Assembly: GCA_963842775.1 (NCBI GenBank)
Contig: CAWJHQ010000005.1
Span: 124,001 to 188,000, forward strand
Reading direction: 5' to 3'
Length of the DNA stretch: 64,000 nt
Source of the DNA: R-RK-3 sp963842775
Lineage (GTDB): Bacteria; Pseudomonadota; Alphaproteobacteria; Rhizobiales; Rhodomicrobiaceae
Shown here in pieces: positions 1-9,372 of this stretch (positions are counted from its first letter, which is position 1; every line of letters starts with the position of its first letter). Below the pieces are notes generated by a model that made no database searches, had not been told where the DNA came from, and saw only the letters and a list, made by a program, of their open reading frames with translations. A program made the position numbers and the translations under genes.

Positions 1-287
1 AATTAGGGTAGCCGCAGCATCGCGAAACAGCAGCTTCTTCATCTTCGCTTTTTCATTGAGCGGATCTCGTCCCAAGGCAATTGATCGTCTAGCATCGAGC
101 GCCCGATCGCGCGCCATCGACAAAGTGATCTCACGCCATGAGCCCAAGCCCATATCCCGGCGACGCCCATCTGATATCGGAGTACCCAGGATCGGGCACC
201 CGACGGCTTGACAAACAGGAGGAGACCATGCCCATCGGAATACCGGCCCGGTCGAACGGTTTCGACCTTTCGCACGGAAAGTGGCAT
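1..287 (-). pseudogene. Tyrosine-type phage integrase, N-terminal part, frameshifted and cut by the window edge
   Basis: The first codons give the arm-type DNA-binding domain (DUF4102-like) of P4/tyrosine integrases: a KVETVRPGRYSDGHGL stretch followed by LLLFVKPSGARSWVLRYQM. Near position 170 the frame is lost. Reading one base over restores the expected RRRDMGLGSW, then REITLSMARDRALDARR and LGRDPLNEKAKMKK, which continue off the left edge. The gene reads leftward, so the catalytic domain, if present, is outside the window. Upstream of the start are two tandem 12-bp repeats that could be arm-type sites. The frame break may be real decay or a sequencing indel; I cannot tell which. The family assignment is firm; activity is unknown. 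Confidence 0.75.
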
Positions 288-292
288 TTATT

Positions 293-316
293 GCTCCCAC
301 ATTCGTTCCCACATTT
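293..316. repeat. Tandem 12-bp repeat upstream of the integrase
   Basis: Two adjacent units, GCTCCCACATTC and GTTCCCACATTT, lie just before the integrase start. Short direct repeats at this place often serve as integrase arm-binding sites. A related pair (GTCCCACATTT followed by GCTCCCAT) occurs at 20967-20984. The function is an inference from position only. Confidence 0.4.
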
Positions 317-821
317 AGACACGGCTTTAGACATACGGGGATGAACGCAGGCGATCAAGGATGCATTTAACTAATTGTTTTAGATACCATATATCGAATG
401 CTGGTGTATGCGCATGAACGCCTGCAAACAGGGATATGGCGGACACCATCCGCCAGATATCTTTGATCACGATGATGCGGAGCCTGGTCCTCGTGCACTT
501 ATGTTCAGTGCCGAGTTCGTTCGAGGCGCGAAGGCACGCTGATGAGCGAGCAAGATCGACGGTGTCTCGAGCTGTATCGCAGGTCTCCGACAGATCCGTT
601 ACGCGAGCCTCGGGGCCGATGTCGCCTTCGGGTTCACCAACCGCCGAAGTCCGATGATCCCAGCGACAGCCGCCAAGGGTTGTCGACTTTTCCTGCCATA
701 TGGGTGAGGGCGTTTGGCTGCCCTTGGCCCTTGCCGGACTTCCGGCTCGTCGTGGAACGAGACCTTTTCCGAAGACATTCAAAAGCAATTCCTCGGCGAT
801 TGCCCGAAAACTGGTGCTGGT
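317..821. other. Intergenic stretch, no recognisable gene
   Basis: Several open frames overlap here on both strands, but none has a recognisable domain, a convincing ribosome site or composition like the neighbouring genes. I see no tRNA remnant that would mark the attachment site of the integrase element. Confidence 0.5.
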
Positions 822-2060
822 TCAATATCCAACTTTGCCTCTTCCAACAAACCAGGCAATCGTAAATGCAAGCGAGATAAGAGCTATCGGGATGCCGCAG
901 CGGGCATGCTCAACGAAGCCTAAGGTCACGCCGGCCTGCTTCGCGCGTTCGACGACAATGATGTTGGCAAGACTGCCAACAATGAGCAGATTGCCAGCGA
1001 GGGTGGACAGCGCTGCCATGGCATAAAGCGTTTCCACTGGCAGCCCTTTGAGAACTGCAGTCAGCAAAACGACGGTTGGTACGTTGCCAATCGTGTTGCT
1101 GCCGAAAAGAGTGAGCAGCACCATCGCAGGAAGTCCCTTGGGGTCAATCCCGGAGGCCGTCAGCGCAGCGACCGCGTCACCAGGTAACGTCGTCTCGGCC
1201 AGCGCGGCCGTAACGATGAACAACCCTCCGAACAGGACAAGCAGGTGCCAGTCGACCAGGCCGAGAACATCTCGCGTCGCCAAGCGGCGGCTAACGAGGA
1301 GTACGCCCGTTACCAGGAGCACATCGGACACATGCGGTAATCGGGTGCTGAACAACACCAACAGTACAGCGGCGGCAACGACGCCTTTGCCCACGCCAAA
1401 GCGATCCATAGGTGGGATTTCGATCTCACTATCTCGCACAGCGAGGGGTGAGAGCCTGTGGCGCCAGACAATCCAAGTCACTCCAAAAACCGCTACGAGG
1501 GCAAGCAGGGCGGGCGGTCCGCATGCTGCCACAAACTCCCAGAAATCGAGCTGTCCGACCTGCCCGATCAGAATATTCTGCGGGTTGCCGATAACGGTTG
1601 CAGCTGACCCCGCATTCGCGGCACTGGCCAGCGCGATCAGGTAAGGCCTCGGATCGAGCCCCCTCCTGGATAGCCCATTAATCAGCATCGGCGTCATCGC
1701 AAAAACCACAACATCATTGGCGAGGACGGCCGACAGTGCACCCGCAACCAACACGGTCAGAGCGAGGATTGCCACCGGCGAGGCATCCGTCGCGGCAATC
1801 CGTGCCGAGCACCACGCGTAGAAGCCGCAAGCAGCGAACTGGGCCGATAAGACCATCAGACCGAACAGCACAATCAGAGTCGGGAAGTCGATGGCCTGCA
1901 ACACCATCGCGTTGCTGACGACGCCCGTAGAGTAGAGGACGATTGCCCCGAGCACTGCGATGCCGGTGCGGTCTATCTTGAGGCCGGGCCAGCGGCCCAG
2001 CGCCATCCCGATGTAGACGGCAACGAAAGTCGCCACCACAAACAGCGTTGTTAACTGCAT
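822..2060 (-). CDS. ArsB/SLC13-type anion permease (ion transporter superfamily)
   Basis: A 412-residue, very hydrophobic inner-membrane protein with about 11-12 predicted membrane spans. Residues near 105-160 carry the superfamily signature: a VLANDVVVFAMTP segment followed by ASAANAGSAATVIGNPQNIL, the usual Asn-rich substrate and ion-binding loop of ArsB/NhaD/CitT-type carriers. A second re-entrant copy occurs late in the protein (TLFGSNTIGNVPTVVLLTA). Length fits the family. Substrate is not predictable from sequence: arsenite, dicarboxylate, sulfate and Na+ are all possible. It stands alone, with no ars regulator or reductase beside it. The start ATG at 2060 gives a normal hydrophobic N-terminus. 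Confidence 0.85.
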   Translation of the reverse strand: MQLTTLFVVATFVAVYIGMALGRWPGLKIDRTGIAVLGAIVLYSTGVVSNAMVLQAIDFPTLIVLFGLMVLSAQFAACGFYAWCSARIAATDASPVAILALTVLVAGALSAVLANDVVVFAMTPMLINGLSRRGLDPRPYLIALASAANAGSAATVIGNPQNILIGQVGQLDFWEFVAACGPPALLALVAVFGVTWIVWRHRLSPLAVRDSEIEIPPMDRFGVGKGVVAAAVLLVLFSTRLPHVSDVLLVTGVLLVSRRLATRDVLGLVDWHLLVLFGGLFIVTAALAETTLPGDAVAALTASGIDPKGLPAMVLLTLFGSNTIGNVPTVVLLTAVLKGLPVETLYAMAALSTLAGNLLIVGSLANIIVVERAKQAGVTLGFVEHARCGIPIALISLAFTIAWFVGRGKVGY

Positions 2061-2402
2061 TCGCGCTTTGGCCTGCCTATATGAAGAACAACCGCCACTT
2101 GCCCGGCGGCACAGTTATAACGCGTGTGGTCCTTTGTCACCCATCCGGTAGGGCCCGACACATGTATAGCGTACCGCTCAACGCTTCGTTGATCACCTTA
2201 GTACCGACGCCCAGCACAGGGACGGAGCAGCCCGTAGTAGTGTCGAAGGTCCTGCAATGGACTGGAGCGAAGGCATTGGGGGGCAACGCACTTCCTCACC
2301 AAGGCGCTGGCGAACGGTAAGCACACGGCGAAGGCCGCGGGATGTTTCCGCCGTGCCGTGTCGCGCACGGGCTCGTGAAGAAGCAGGATATCGTAGTGAT
2401 GA
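2061..2402. other. Intergenic stretch, nothing recognisable
   Basis: Short open frames exist on the plus strand, but I recognise no domain. The stretch lies between the permease promoter region and the IS66 remnant and may hold further unrecognisable insertion-sequence debris. Confidence 0.4.
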
Positions 2403-2930
2403 TCAAGCCGTCGCCTGCTGCCTCGTGTGTTTCCATTCCCAAGGCAGCAATTTGTGCAGCCTGCTCTGCGGAAGGTCGGCGATGCGGGCGAGCACGTCGG
2501 CCAACCAGGCGAGTGGACCGATGTCGTTCAGCTTGGCCGTCATGATCAGCGTGGTCATGGCGGCGGCGCCGTCAGCGCCGCGCTCGGAGCCGGCGACCCG
2601 CAGCAGGGGCAACTGTCGGGCACCGGGATAACCACGCGCTCGCGCGGCAGATGGTCCGGAAATGGCTTGCGAGAAGGCCTTGCGCTAGAAGGATTTGACG
2701 TCCGGCGTTCGGGACGCGGCTTTCTCGGCGCTATCCCGTCCTCCGTCGCGGCCGCTTCCAGCTTCCATCTCCATCTGCTCCAGCCGCCGCGCCTGCGTTC
2801 CGAGCGGCTGCTGTAAGCGTTCGCCGGAGCTTCTCGATTTCCAGCTTGAGATGGGCGATCAGCGCGTCCGGGCTGGTGTTTACCGCCCGAGCGCGTGCTG
2901 CAGCAGCCCCGTTGGCCGGCTCAGAACTGA
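2403..2930 (-). pseudogene. IS66-family transposase (TnpC) remnant with internal deletion
   Basis: Reading the minus strand from about 2930, the TnpC N-terminus is visible (PDALIAHLKLEIEKLRRTL), then after frame changes LEAAATEDGI and HLPRERVVIPVPDSCPCCG, the zinc-finger region. This is joined directly near 2600 to the C-terminal region: AGSERGADGAAAM, then TLIMTAKLNDIGPLAWLADV and LARIADLPQSRLHKLLPWEW. In an intact IS66 transposase of about 520 residues, the catalytic DDE core lies between these two blocks and is missing here. The element is therefore a dead relic with at least one large internal deletion and several frame breaks. I did not find inverted terminal repeats. Confidence 0.8.
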
Positions 2931-3026
2931 AAATACAGGGTGACCGATCCGTCCATTATGATCTACGGCGGCACTTTCGCGGAGTATTTCGGCGCCGGCT
3001 GATTCTGAGCCCATGCCGAAAACACC

Positions 3027-3434
3027 CTACCAACGACGGTGACCATAATATCCATGATGGTGATGACGGCCGTAATCTCCATAATATCGATAGTGACGAC
3101 GATATGGCCTGTAGTAGTAGTTACCGTAATCTGAATAATAATTCCGATAATATGGTCTACGATAGTAATAATCACCGTAATCTGAATAATAGTCCCGGTA
3201 ATATGGCCGATAGTAATAGTCGTCGTAATATAAATCATAGCTCCGGTAACGATACCTTGGGTACCCGTAATAATGGCGGCGGTAGTGGATCTTTTGCATT
3301 AATTTCCCAGCTTGCGAAGCAATGCAACAGCTATCGGAGTTGACGAGTGGTATCGCGTGGGCTGGCTCAAGATGAAACATCCCCATTCCAACTACCATGG
3401 CGATCGCGTAGCGCGCCCATCCTGACGTCTTCAT
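3027..3434 (-). CDS. Small secreted Tyr/Arg/His-rich protein
   Basis: A 135-residue protein. The ATG at 3434 is chosen because GGAAAGGAG lies 5-7 bases upstream; a longer in-frame start exists but lacks a ribosome site. Residues 1-27 form a Sec-type signal peptide ending in PAHA. Two Cys residues follow (DSCC). The rest is built from near-repeats of Tyr, Arg, Asp and Pro, such as PYYRDYYSDYGDYYYRR and PYYRNYYSDYGNYYYRP, and ends in a His/Tyr-rich tail (GRHHHHGYYGHRRW). Similar low-complexity Tyr-rich exported proteins are common in rhizobial genomes without assigned function. The codon pattern (many TAY codons) makes the region locally AT-richer than its surroundings. Confidence 0.75.
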   Translation of the reverse strand: MKTSGWARYAIAMVVGMGMFHLEPAHAIPLVNSDSCCIASQAGKLMQKIHYRRHYYGYPRYRYRSYDLYYDDYYYRPYYRDYYSDYGDYYYRRPYYRNYYSDYGNYYYRPYRRHYRYYGDYGRHHHHGYYGHRRW

Positions 3435-4071
3435 GACAGCTCCTTTCCGCTTCAACGCATTTAGCTCTCGAGGAATCGATTTTAGGCGTTGTGCCCATCG
3501 GCGGATATTGTCCCTAGGGGCAATACGGATCGAGGTAACAGTTAGCGCGCAGCGCGTCCGCTGAACCCGTAGCCATCGCCGGATTGCGGTAAGCCTACAG
3601 TGAGAACCGCGGGCTGTTTCGTTTTGGCGAAGGCGCTTACGGCACCTTATCGATCTGGTCCTTTATGATCTCCCGGAGCGTCTCATGCCCCGTTCGGAGA
3701 AGGTCGGGACTCGCCCGCGCACGTCTATCCGAGCGGCTAGTGCGCACCGAGACTTTCCTCGCATAAGCTCCGGCGCGCGGGCGCAGTTGCCAGGTTTCGA
3801 TGAGCAGGCTCGCGGAGACTGGTTTCCGGTCGCACGCGTATCCTGGCAGAAACGATATGCCGATCAGATAGTGTCCGGCTGAGGGGCACTGCCAAATCTC
3901 CGGTAACCCGAACAACATCAGTGGTTTGCCGCGTCTTGCCGATCGGCGATGGCGTTTTCATCTCGGATATTACGGGAAGTTTTCTTTAGTATCGGACAGT
4001 GTTGAAGCAGCACGCGGCCGTCTTGTGAACGTCACGCCTATGTTAGCCGGAGTTTCTATGATAAATATATT
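3435..4071. other. Intergenic stretch before the sugar operon
   Basis: About 640 bases with no convincing gene. Minus-strand open frames at 3637-3961 lack a ribosome site and a recognisable domain. The right end supplies the promoter region of the sugar transporter operon. No LacI-family regulator gene is present here, although the operator at 4072 would predict one. Confidence 0.5.
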
Positions 4072-4085
4072 TGTAATCGATTACA
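4072..4085. promoter_or_regulatory. LacI-family-type operator (perfect 14-bp palindrome)
   Basis: TGTAATCGATTACA is a perfect palindrome with the central CG typical of LacI-family sugar regulators. It lies 33 bases before the binding-protein start, where it would block transcription of the whole transporter operon. The regulator gene is not in this window. Confidence 0.7.
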
Positions 4086-4118
4086 TAGCCTGAATAATTG
4101 GGCAAATGGGAGGAGACT

Positions 4119-5360
4119 ATGCACAGACTGCTGGCAGCATCGGTATCGGCGGCGCTTGCCGCTATCGTCGGCCTTAACGCGAACGGTCCAGCCGGGGCGG
4201 CCGAGCTCAAGGCGGAAGTCATGCATTGGTGGACATCCGGGGGTGAATCCGCGGCCGTGAAGGTGTTCGCCGAACAGTACACCAAGGCAGGCGGCACCTG
4301 GATCGACACCGCAATCGCTGACGGCGCGACCGCGCGCGCCGCCGAAGTCAATCGCGTCGTCGGCGGCAAGCCTCCGACCGCGATGCAGTTCAACACGGGC
4401 GCGCAATTCGACGATCTGGTCAAAGGCGGTCTCTTGCGGGATGTCGACGCGCTTGCTACGGCCGGCAACTGGCGCAAGATCATGCCGGCCGCGGTCATCG
4501 ACGCCATCACCCGTGACGGCAAGATCCATGCGGTGCCGGTGAATATCCATGCCACGAACTGGCTCTGGTACAATAAGGCGGTGTTCGAGAAGGCCGGCGC
4601 GACGGTGCCCACCACCTTCGACGAGTTGCTTACGGCCCTCGACAAGATCAAGGCGACCGGCGCCATCCCCTTCGCCCTCGCCGGCCAGAAGTGGGTCGAG
4701 AACGAGACCTTCAATACGGTGCTCGCCGGGATGGACCACGATTTCTACGTCAAGCTCTTCACCAAGCGCGATCCCGCCCTGGTGAAGGACAAGAGTTTTC
4801 GCGCCGCGGCCGAAACCTTTATCAAGCTGCGTGCCTATGTCGATCCCAGCAGCCCCGGCCGCAATTGGAACGACGCAACCTCCATGGTCATCACCGGCAA
4901 GGCCGGCGTGCAGCTCATGGGCGACTGGGCCAAGGGCGAGTTCAACGCCGCCGGCCAGACCGCCGGCAAGGAATATGGCTGCGCCATCGTCGGCCAGAGC
5001 TACGTGATGGGCGGCGACGTCTTCGTCTTCCCCAAGATCAACAATCCGGATCAGATCGCGGCGCAGGATCTGCTCGCCAAGACCTTTCTCGATCCCGAAA
5101 CCCAGGTGAAGTTCAACACCAAGAAGGGCTCGATCCCGGTTCGGACCGACGTCGACGTTTCGGGCATGGACCCCTGTGCCCAGTCCGGTGCGAAGCTTCT
5201 CGCCGATCCCAAGCGTCAGGCGCCCAATATCAGCATCGTCGTTCCGGCCAGCGTCGTCGGCGCGCTCGAGGACGTGGTGTCCCAGTTCTGGAACACGCCT
5301 TCCATGTCGATGGACGACTTTATCGCGAAGTATGCGGTGGCGCTGAAGAGCGACCTCTGA
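4119..5360 (+). CDS. Sugar ABC transporter periplasmic binding protein
   Basis: A 413-residue extracellular solute-binding protein of family 1. The ATG at 4119 is preceded by GGGAGGAG. Residues 1-27 are a signal peptide ending AGAAE. The mature N-terminus (LKAEVMHWWTSGGE) and the segment GKPPTAMQFNTGAQFDDL match the glucose/mannose-binding (GtsA-like) branch. Further family-typical parts are HATNWLWYNKAVFEKAG and GKAGVQLMGDWAKGEF. It is the first gene of a transporter operon followed by two permeases and an ATPase, and the only gene of that operon with an unbroken frame. Expected role: capture of a hexose or related carbohydrate in the periplasm. The exact sugar is not known. Confidence 0.92.
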   Translation: MHRLLAASVSAALAAIVGLNANGPAGAAELKAEVMHWWTSGGESAAVKVFAEQYTKAGGTWIDTAIADGATARAAEVNRVVGGKPPTAMQFNTGAQFDDLVKGGLLRDVDALATAGNWRKIMPAAVIDAITRDGKIHAVPVNIHATNWLWYNKAVFEKAGATVPTTFDELLTALDKIKATGAIPFALAGQKWVENETFNTVLAGMDHDFYVKLFTKRDPALVKDKSFRAAAETFIKLRAYVDPSSPGRNWNDATSMVITGKAGVQLMGDWAKGEFNAAGQTAGKEYGCAIVGQSYVMGGDVFVFPKINNPDQIAAQDLLAKTFLDPETQVKFNTKKGSIPVRTDVDVSGMDPCAQSGAKLLADPKRQAPNISIVVPASVVGALEDVVSQFWNTPSMSMDDFIAKYAVALKSDL

Positions 5361-5565
5361 TCCTCCAAGACCCCTCCGGCGATCTCGCGGGACCGGCAAC
5401 AATATACTGCCGCCACCGGGGCCGCCGGGCCATCCTGCCGCCTGCATGAAAGCGCGGTTGCTTTCACCACCGGGAGCGACGAAAATTCAAATCATCATCG
5501 CATGTTCTTCCCGTTGAACCCCGCGCGATCACAGGGCGTACGGTCACGCGGACGAGGCCAGTGAC

Positions 5566-6457
5566 ATGTCATTTCGCCGGACGCTGCGACATGTGCCGGG
5601 AATGATCGCGCTCGCACCGGCGGCGATGGTGGTGCTCGTCGTCTATCTCGGCTGCACGATCTGGGCAATCGGCATATCCATGACCGCCTCACGGATCCTG
5701 CCGGGAGGCAGGTTCGTCGGGCTCGAGCAATACGCCGCGCTGTTCGGCAACGAACGCTGGCAGGTGTCGATCGGCAATCTGGCGATCTTCGGCGTCCTGT
5801 TCGTGGTCGCCGCGATCGTCCTGGGCTTCAGCCTCGCCATCCTGCTCGACCAGAAAATCCGCGGCGAGGATTTCTTCCGCTCGATCTACCTCTATCCCTA
5901 TTCGATGTCGTTCGTCGTCACCGGCCTCGTCTGGCAATGGATGCTGACGCCCGGCAGCGGTATCGAGAAAATGGTGCGTGATTTCGGCTTCGCCGGCTTC
6001 CGCTTCGACTGGATCGTCGATCAGAGTATGGTCGTCTATACGCTGGTGCTGGCCGCCGTCTGGCAGGCATCGGGCGTCGTCATGGCGATCGCGCTTGCGG
6101 GCCTGCGCGGCATCGACGAGGAGATCTGGAAGGCGGTCCGCATCGACGGCATCCCGGCGTGGCGGGCCTATATCTCGATCATTCTGCCGATGATGCGCGG
6201 CGCGATCGGCACCTGCGTCGTGCTGCTCGTCGATCTCGGTGGTGCGGCTTTACGATCTGGTCGTCGCGATGACCAAGGGCGGCCCCGGCATCGCCTCCGA
6301 AGTGCCCGCCAAATTCGTGATGGATTATCTGTTCACCCGCCAGAATATCGGGCTCGCGACCGCCGGCACGACCGTCATGCTGATGACCGTGCTGGCCGTG
6401 CTCGCTCCCTACGCCTACCTGCAATACCGGCGCACGCAACGGGAGGGCACGCGATGA
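5566..6457 (+). CDS. Sugar ABC transporter permease 1 (frame change near 6235)
   Basis: MalF/UgpA-type inner-membrane permease of about 295 residues with six spans. It opens with a first span (ALAPAAMVVLVVYLGCTIWA), a YLYPYSMSFVVTGLVWQWML segment and the cytoplasmic EAA loop (EIWKAVRIDGIPAWRAYISI), which contacts the ATPase. After VVLLVDLG near 6235 the frame changes; VRLYDLVVAMTKGGPGIA and the last span continue one frame over to the stop at 6457. The stop overlaps the ATG of permease 2 (ATGA), so the two are translationally coupled. Both halves are well conserved, which favours a sequencing indel over decay. There is a 205-base gap after the binding protein. Confidence 0.85.
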
Positions 6458-7389
6458 GCCCTCAGGTCACGACCCGCAGCGCCTTTCCCGATGCGATAAC
6501 CGGGAGGCCAGCCGCGCCCGCAGCGCGCAGTCGCGGGCGCATGACACCCGCGCGCATCGCCGTCTATGCGGTGCTGATCGTTGCCGCGCTGATTGTCCTG
6601 CTGCCGCTCTATGTGATGCTGATCACCTCGTTCAAGACGATGGACGAGATCCGCGAAGGCGCATTCCTCGGCTTTCCCCAAGCGCCGACCTTCGAGCCCT
6701 GGATCAAGGCCTGGACCTCGGCCTGCACCGGGCTACAATTGCGAAGGCATCCGCGTCGGCTTCTTCAACTCGGTGCAGATTCTCGTGCCCAGTGTCATCG
6801 TCTCGATCGCGGTCGGCTCGATCAACGGCTATGCGCTCGCCTTCTGGCGGGTGCCGGGCGGCCGGGTGCTGTTCGGCATCCTGCTCGTCGGCGCCTTCAT
6901 CCCCTACCCGATCTTCATCTATCCGCTGGTCCGCCTCTTCTCTATGCTCGGCATTTACGGCTCGCTGCCCGGCATCGTGCTCGATCCACACGATTTTCGG
7001 CCTGCCGATCATGACGCTGCTGTTCCGCAATTTCTATGCGCGGCCTGCCGGCCGAGTTGTTCAAGGCGGCGCGCGTCGACGGCGCCGGCTTTCTGCGGCT
7101 CTATTTCATGATCATGCTGCCGATGTCGATCCCGATCCTCGTCGTCGCCGTCATCCTGCAGGTGACCGGCATCTGGAACGATTTCCTGCTCGGGCTGATC
7201 TTCGCCGGCCGCGAGAACCTGCCGATGACAGTGCAGCTCAACAACATCGTCAATTCCACCTCCGGCGAGCGCACCTACAATGTCGACATGGCCGCGACCA
7301 TGCTGACGGCGCTCCTGCCGCTCGTCGTCTATTTCGTCTCCGGCCGCTGGTTCGTGCGCGGTATCGCCGCCGGCGCGGTAAAGGGATGA
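6454..7389 (+). CDS. Sugar ABC transporter permease 2 (three frame changes)
   Basis: MalG/UgpE-type permease of about 310 residues. The start overlaps the stop of permease 1. It begins with a cytoplasmic tail, then a first span (IAVYAVLIVAALIVLLPLYV) and ITSFKTMDEI. The frame moves near 6735, 6995 and 7045, and each time the expected sequence resumes: GIRVGFFNSVQILVPSVIVS, IFGLPIMTLLFRNFY, and the EAA loop GLPAELFKAARVDGAGFLRL. The C-terminus ends GIAAGAVKG and overlaps the ATG of the ATPase. All elements needed for a working permease are present across frames. Confidence 0.85.
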
Positions 7390-8528
7390 CAGGCATGACC
7401 GTTTCGATCCCAGCCGCAATGCCCGGTTTCGCTTCGATCCGCCCGTCGAATGTGTCGGTGAGGGGCGTCGATATCTCCTTCGGCCCGGTGCAGGTGCTGA
7501 AGGCGCTCGACCTGGAAGTGTCTCAGTCGGAATTCCTCGTGCTCCTCGGGCCTTCGGGTTGCGGCAAGTCCACGCTCCTCAATGCCATCGCCGGTCTGAC
7601 CGAGGTCGATGGCGGTGAGATCTGGATCGGCGGGCGCAGCGTCACCTGGGACGAGCCGAAGGACCGCGGCATCGGCATGGTGTTCCAGTCCTATGCGCTC
7701 TATCCGCGGATGAGCGTGCGGCGCAACCTGTCGTTCGGGCTGCATGTCGCGGGCCTGCCGCGTGCCGAGATCGATGCCCGCGTGATGGCTGCGGCGAACA
7801 TCCTGCGCCTCGGCCCGCTGCTCGATCGCCGCCCGTCGGAACTCTCGGGCGGCCAGCGCCAAAGGGTGGCCATCGGCCGAGCGCTCGTGAAAGAACCGCC
7901 GGTGTTCCTCTTCGATGAGCCGCTGTCGAATCTCGATGCGCAATTGCGCTCCGAATTGCGCGTCGAGATCAAGCGGCTGCACGCTCGCATCGGCGCGACG
8001 ATGATCTATGTGACGCACGACCAGATCGAGGCGCTGACGCTCGCCGACCGTATCGCCGTGATGCAATCGGGTGCGATCCAGCAGCTGGACACGCCGCACA
8101 AGATCTATCGCGAACCCGCAAAGCCGCTTCGTTGCCGCTTTCGTCGGGTCGCCTCCGATGAATTTCCTGCCCGGACGCATCGAGAGCCGGGATGGGCTGC
8201 CTGTCTTCGTGAATGACGATCTGAGCCGTTCCGCTCGCCCGCTACACCTTCCGCGCCCAGCCGGGTGACGCGCCTGCGACACTCGGCATCCGCCCGGAGC
8301 ATATCGTCGCCGGCGGAGCGGCGCTTGACGGCCGCCTCACCGCGCAGGTCGAGATGATCGAGCCGATGGGCGCCGACAGCCTTGTATGGTGCCGCATCGG
8401 CCGATCGACGACGATTTCCGTCCGGCTCGGCGAGCTGGTCCGCGCCGGCCGGGGCGAGAACTCTCGCCATTTCTATCCCCGCAGACCGCGTATCGATGTT
8501 CGACGACGCGAGCGGTGACCGCCTGTGA
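7386..8528 (+). CDS. Sugar ABC transporter ATPase, MalK/UgpC type (frame changes near 8125, 8235 and 8465)
   Basis: ABC ATPase of about 380 residues. Motifs in order: Walker A LGPSGCGKST, Q-loop GMVFQSYALYP, signature LSGGQRQRVAIGRAL, Walker B VFLFDEPLSNLDA, H-loop YVTHDQIEALTLADR. After IYREPAKPL near 8125 the frame shifts to FVAAFVGSPPMNFLPG, then again to the C-terminal TOBE/regulatory domain (LGIRPEHIV, then EMIEPMGADSLVW), ending DASGDRL at 8528. The start can be 7386, overlapping the permease stop, or 7395. It energises import by the two permeases. The C-terminal domain classes it with carbohydrate-uptake (CUT1) ATPases. Confidence 0.88.
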
Positions 8529-8570
8529 CCTTGTTTCCCCATCCCGTCCCCAAAAGAGCGAGGATCGACC

Positions 8571-9327
8571 GTGAGCTATCTCGACAGACTGTCATTCCAA
8601 CTCTATTCCGCCCGCCTGATGCCAACGCTGGAAGACCAGTTCGACATGCTGGCCCGTGTCGGCTATCGGCTCGTTGAGCCCTGGGGCGGCCTGCTGGCCG
8701 AACCGGAGCGCCTGCAAGGACTGCTCGACAAGCACGCGATGCTGGCGCCGAGCTGCCATGTCGGTATTGATCGCCTGCGCGATGACGCAGCGGGCACAGC
8801 CGCCCTGCTGAAGGGCCTCGGCGTCGAGACCGCCGTCGTGCCGGCGCCACCGCAGGGTAAATTCGAGAATGACGAAGATGGCTGGCGGGCATTGGGCGCG
8901 GAGTTGCAAGACCTATGCCGCCGCGATGGCGGATGCGGGCCTCGCCCTCGCCTGGCATAACCACGCCTGGGAATATAAACCGACCGCCAGCGGACGAATT
9001 CCGCTGGACCTGATCTTCGAGGCGGCGCCCGATCTGCAATGGGAGGCGGACATCGCCTGGATCGTGCGCGGCGGCGCCGATCCGATCGCCGAGCTGGCCA
9101 AACGCCCAGGCCGCACCCCCCTTGTGCATGTGAAGGACATTGCGCCTCAAGGCGAATGCGCCGATGAGGACGGCTGGGCCGATGTCGGCCACGGCGTACT
9201 CGACTGGACGTCGATCATGGCGGCGGTGGACGATGCCGGCGCCACGACCTTCGTCGTCGAGCACGACAAGCCGTCCGATGTCGAACGCTTCGCCCGCCGC
9301 TCCTATGAAACCATCGCCCGCTGGTGA
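8571..9327 (+). CDS. Sugar phosphate isomerase/epimerase, AP-endonuclease-2 fold (one frame change)
   Basis: TIM-barrel protein of about 251 residues. GTG start at 8571 with AGCGAGGA upstream. The first part reads LSFQLYSARL...LARVGYRLVEPWGG. Near 8905 the frame moves by one base and continues AMADAGLALAWHNHAWEY, where the His residues belong to the metal site, then TPLVHVKDI (second metal-site segment) and FVVEHDKPSD. The family interconverts sugars or polyols, or acts with dehydrogenases on 3-keto sugars. Its place between the transporter ATPase and a Gfo/Idh/MocA oxidoreductase suggests it processes the imported sugar. Confidence 0.85.
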
Positions 9328-9372
9328 GCCGCGCACATAACGCCTTTGCAATTCCTGCTATGAGGATCGACC

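Noticed and set aside
327..788. 153-residue minus-strand open frame
   Set aside because: No recognisable domain, no ribosome site, and overlapping frames on both strands.
4056..5447. Long minus-strand open frame opposite the sugar-binding protein
   Set aside because: It is a GC-rich antisense shadow of a clearly recognised gene and has no domain of its own.
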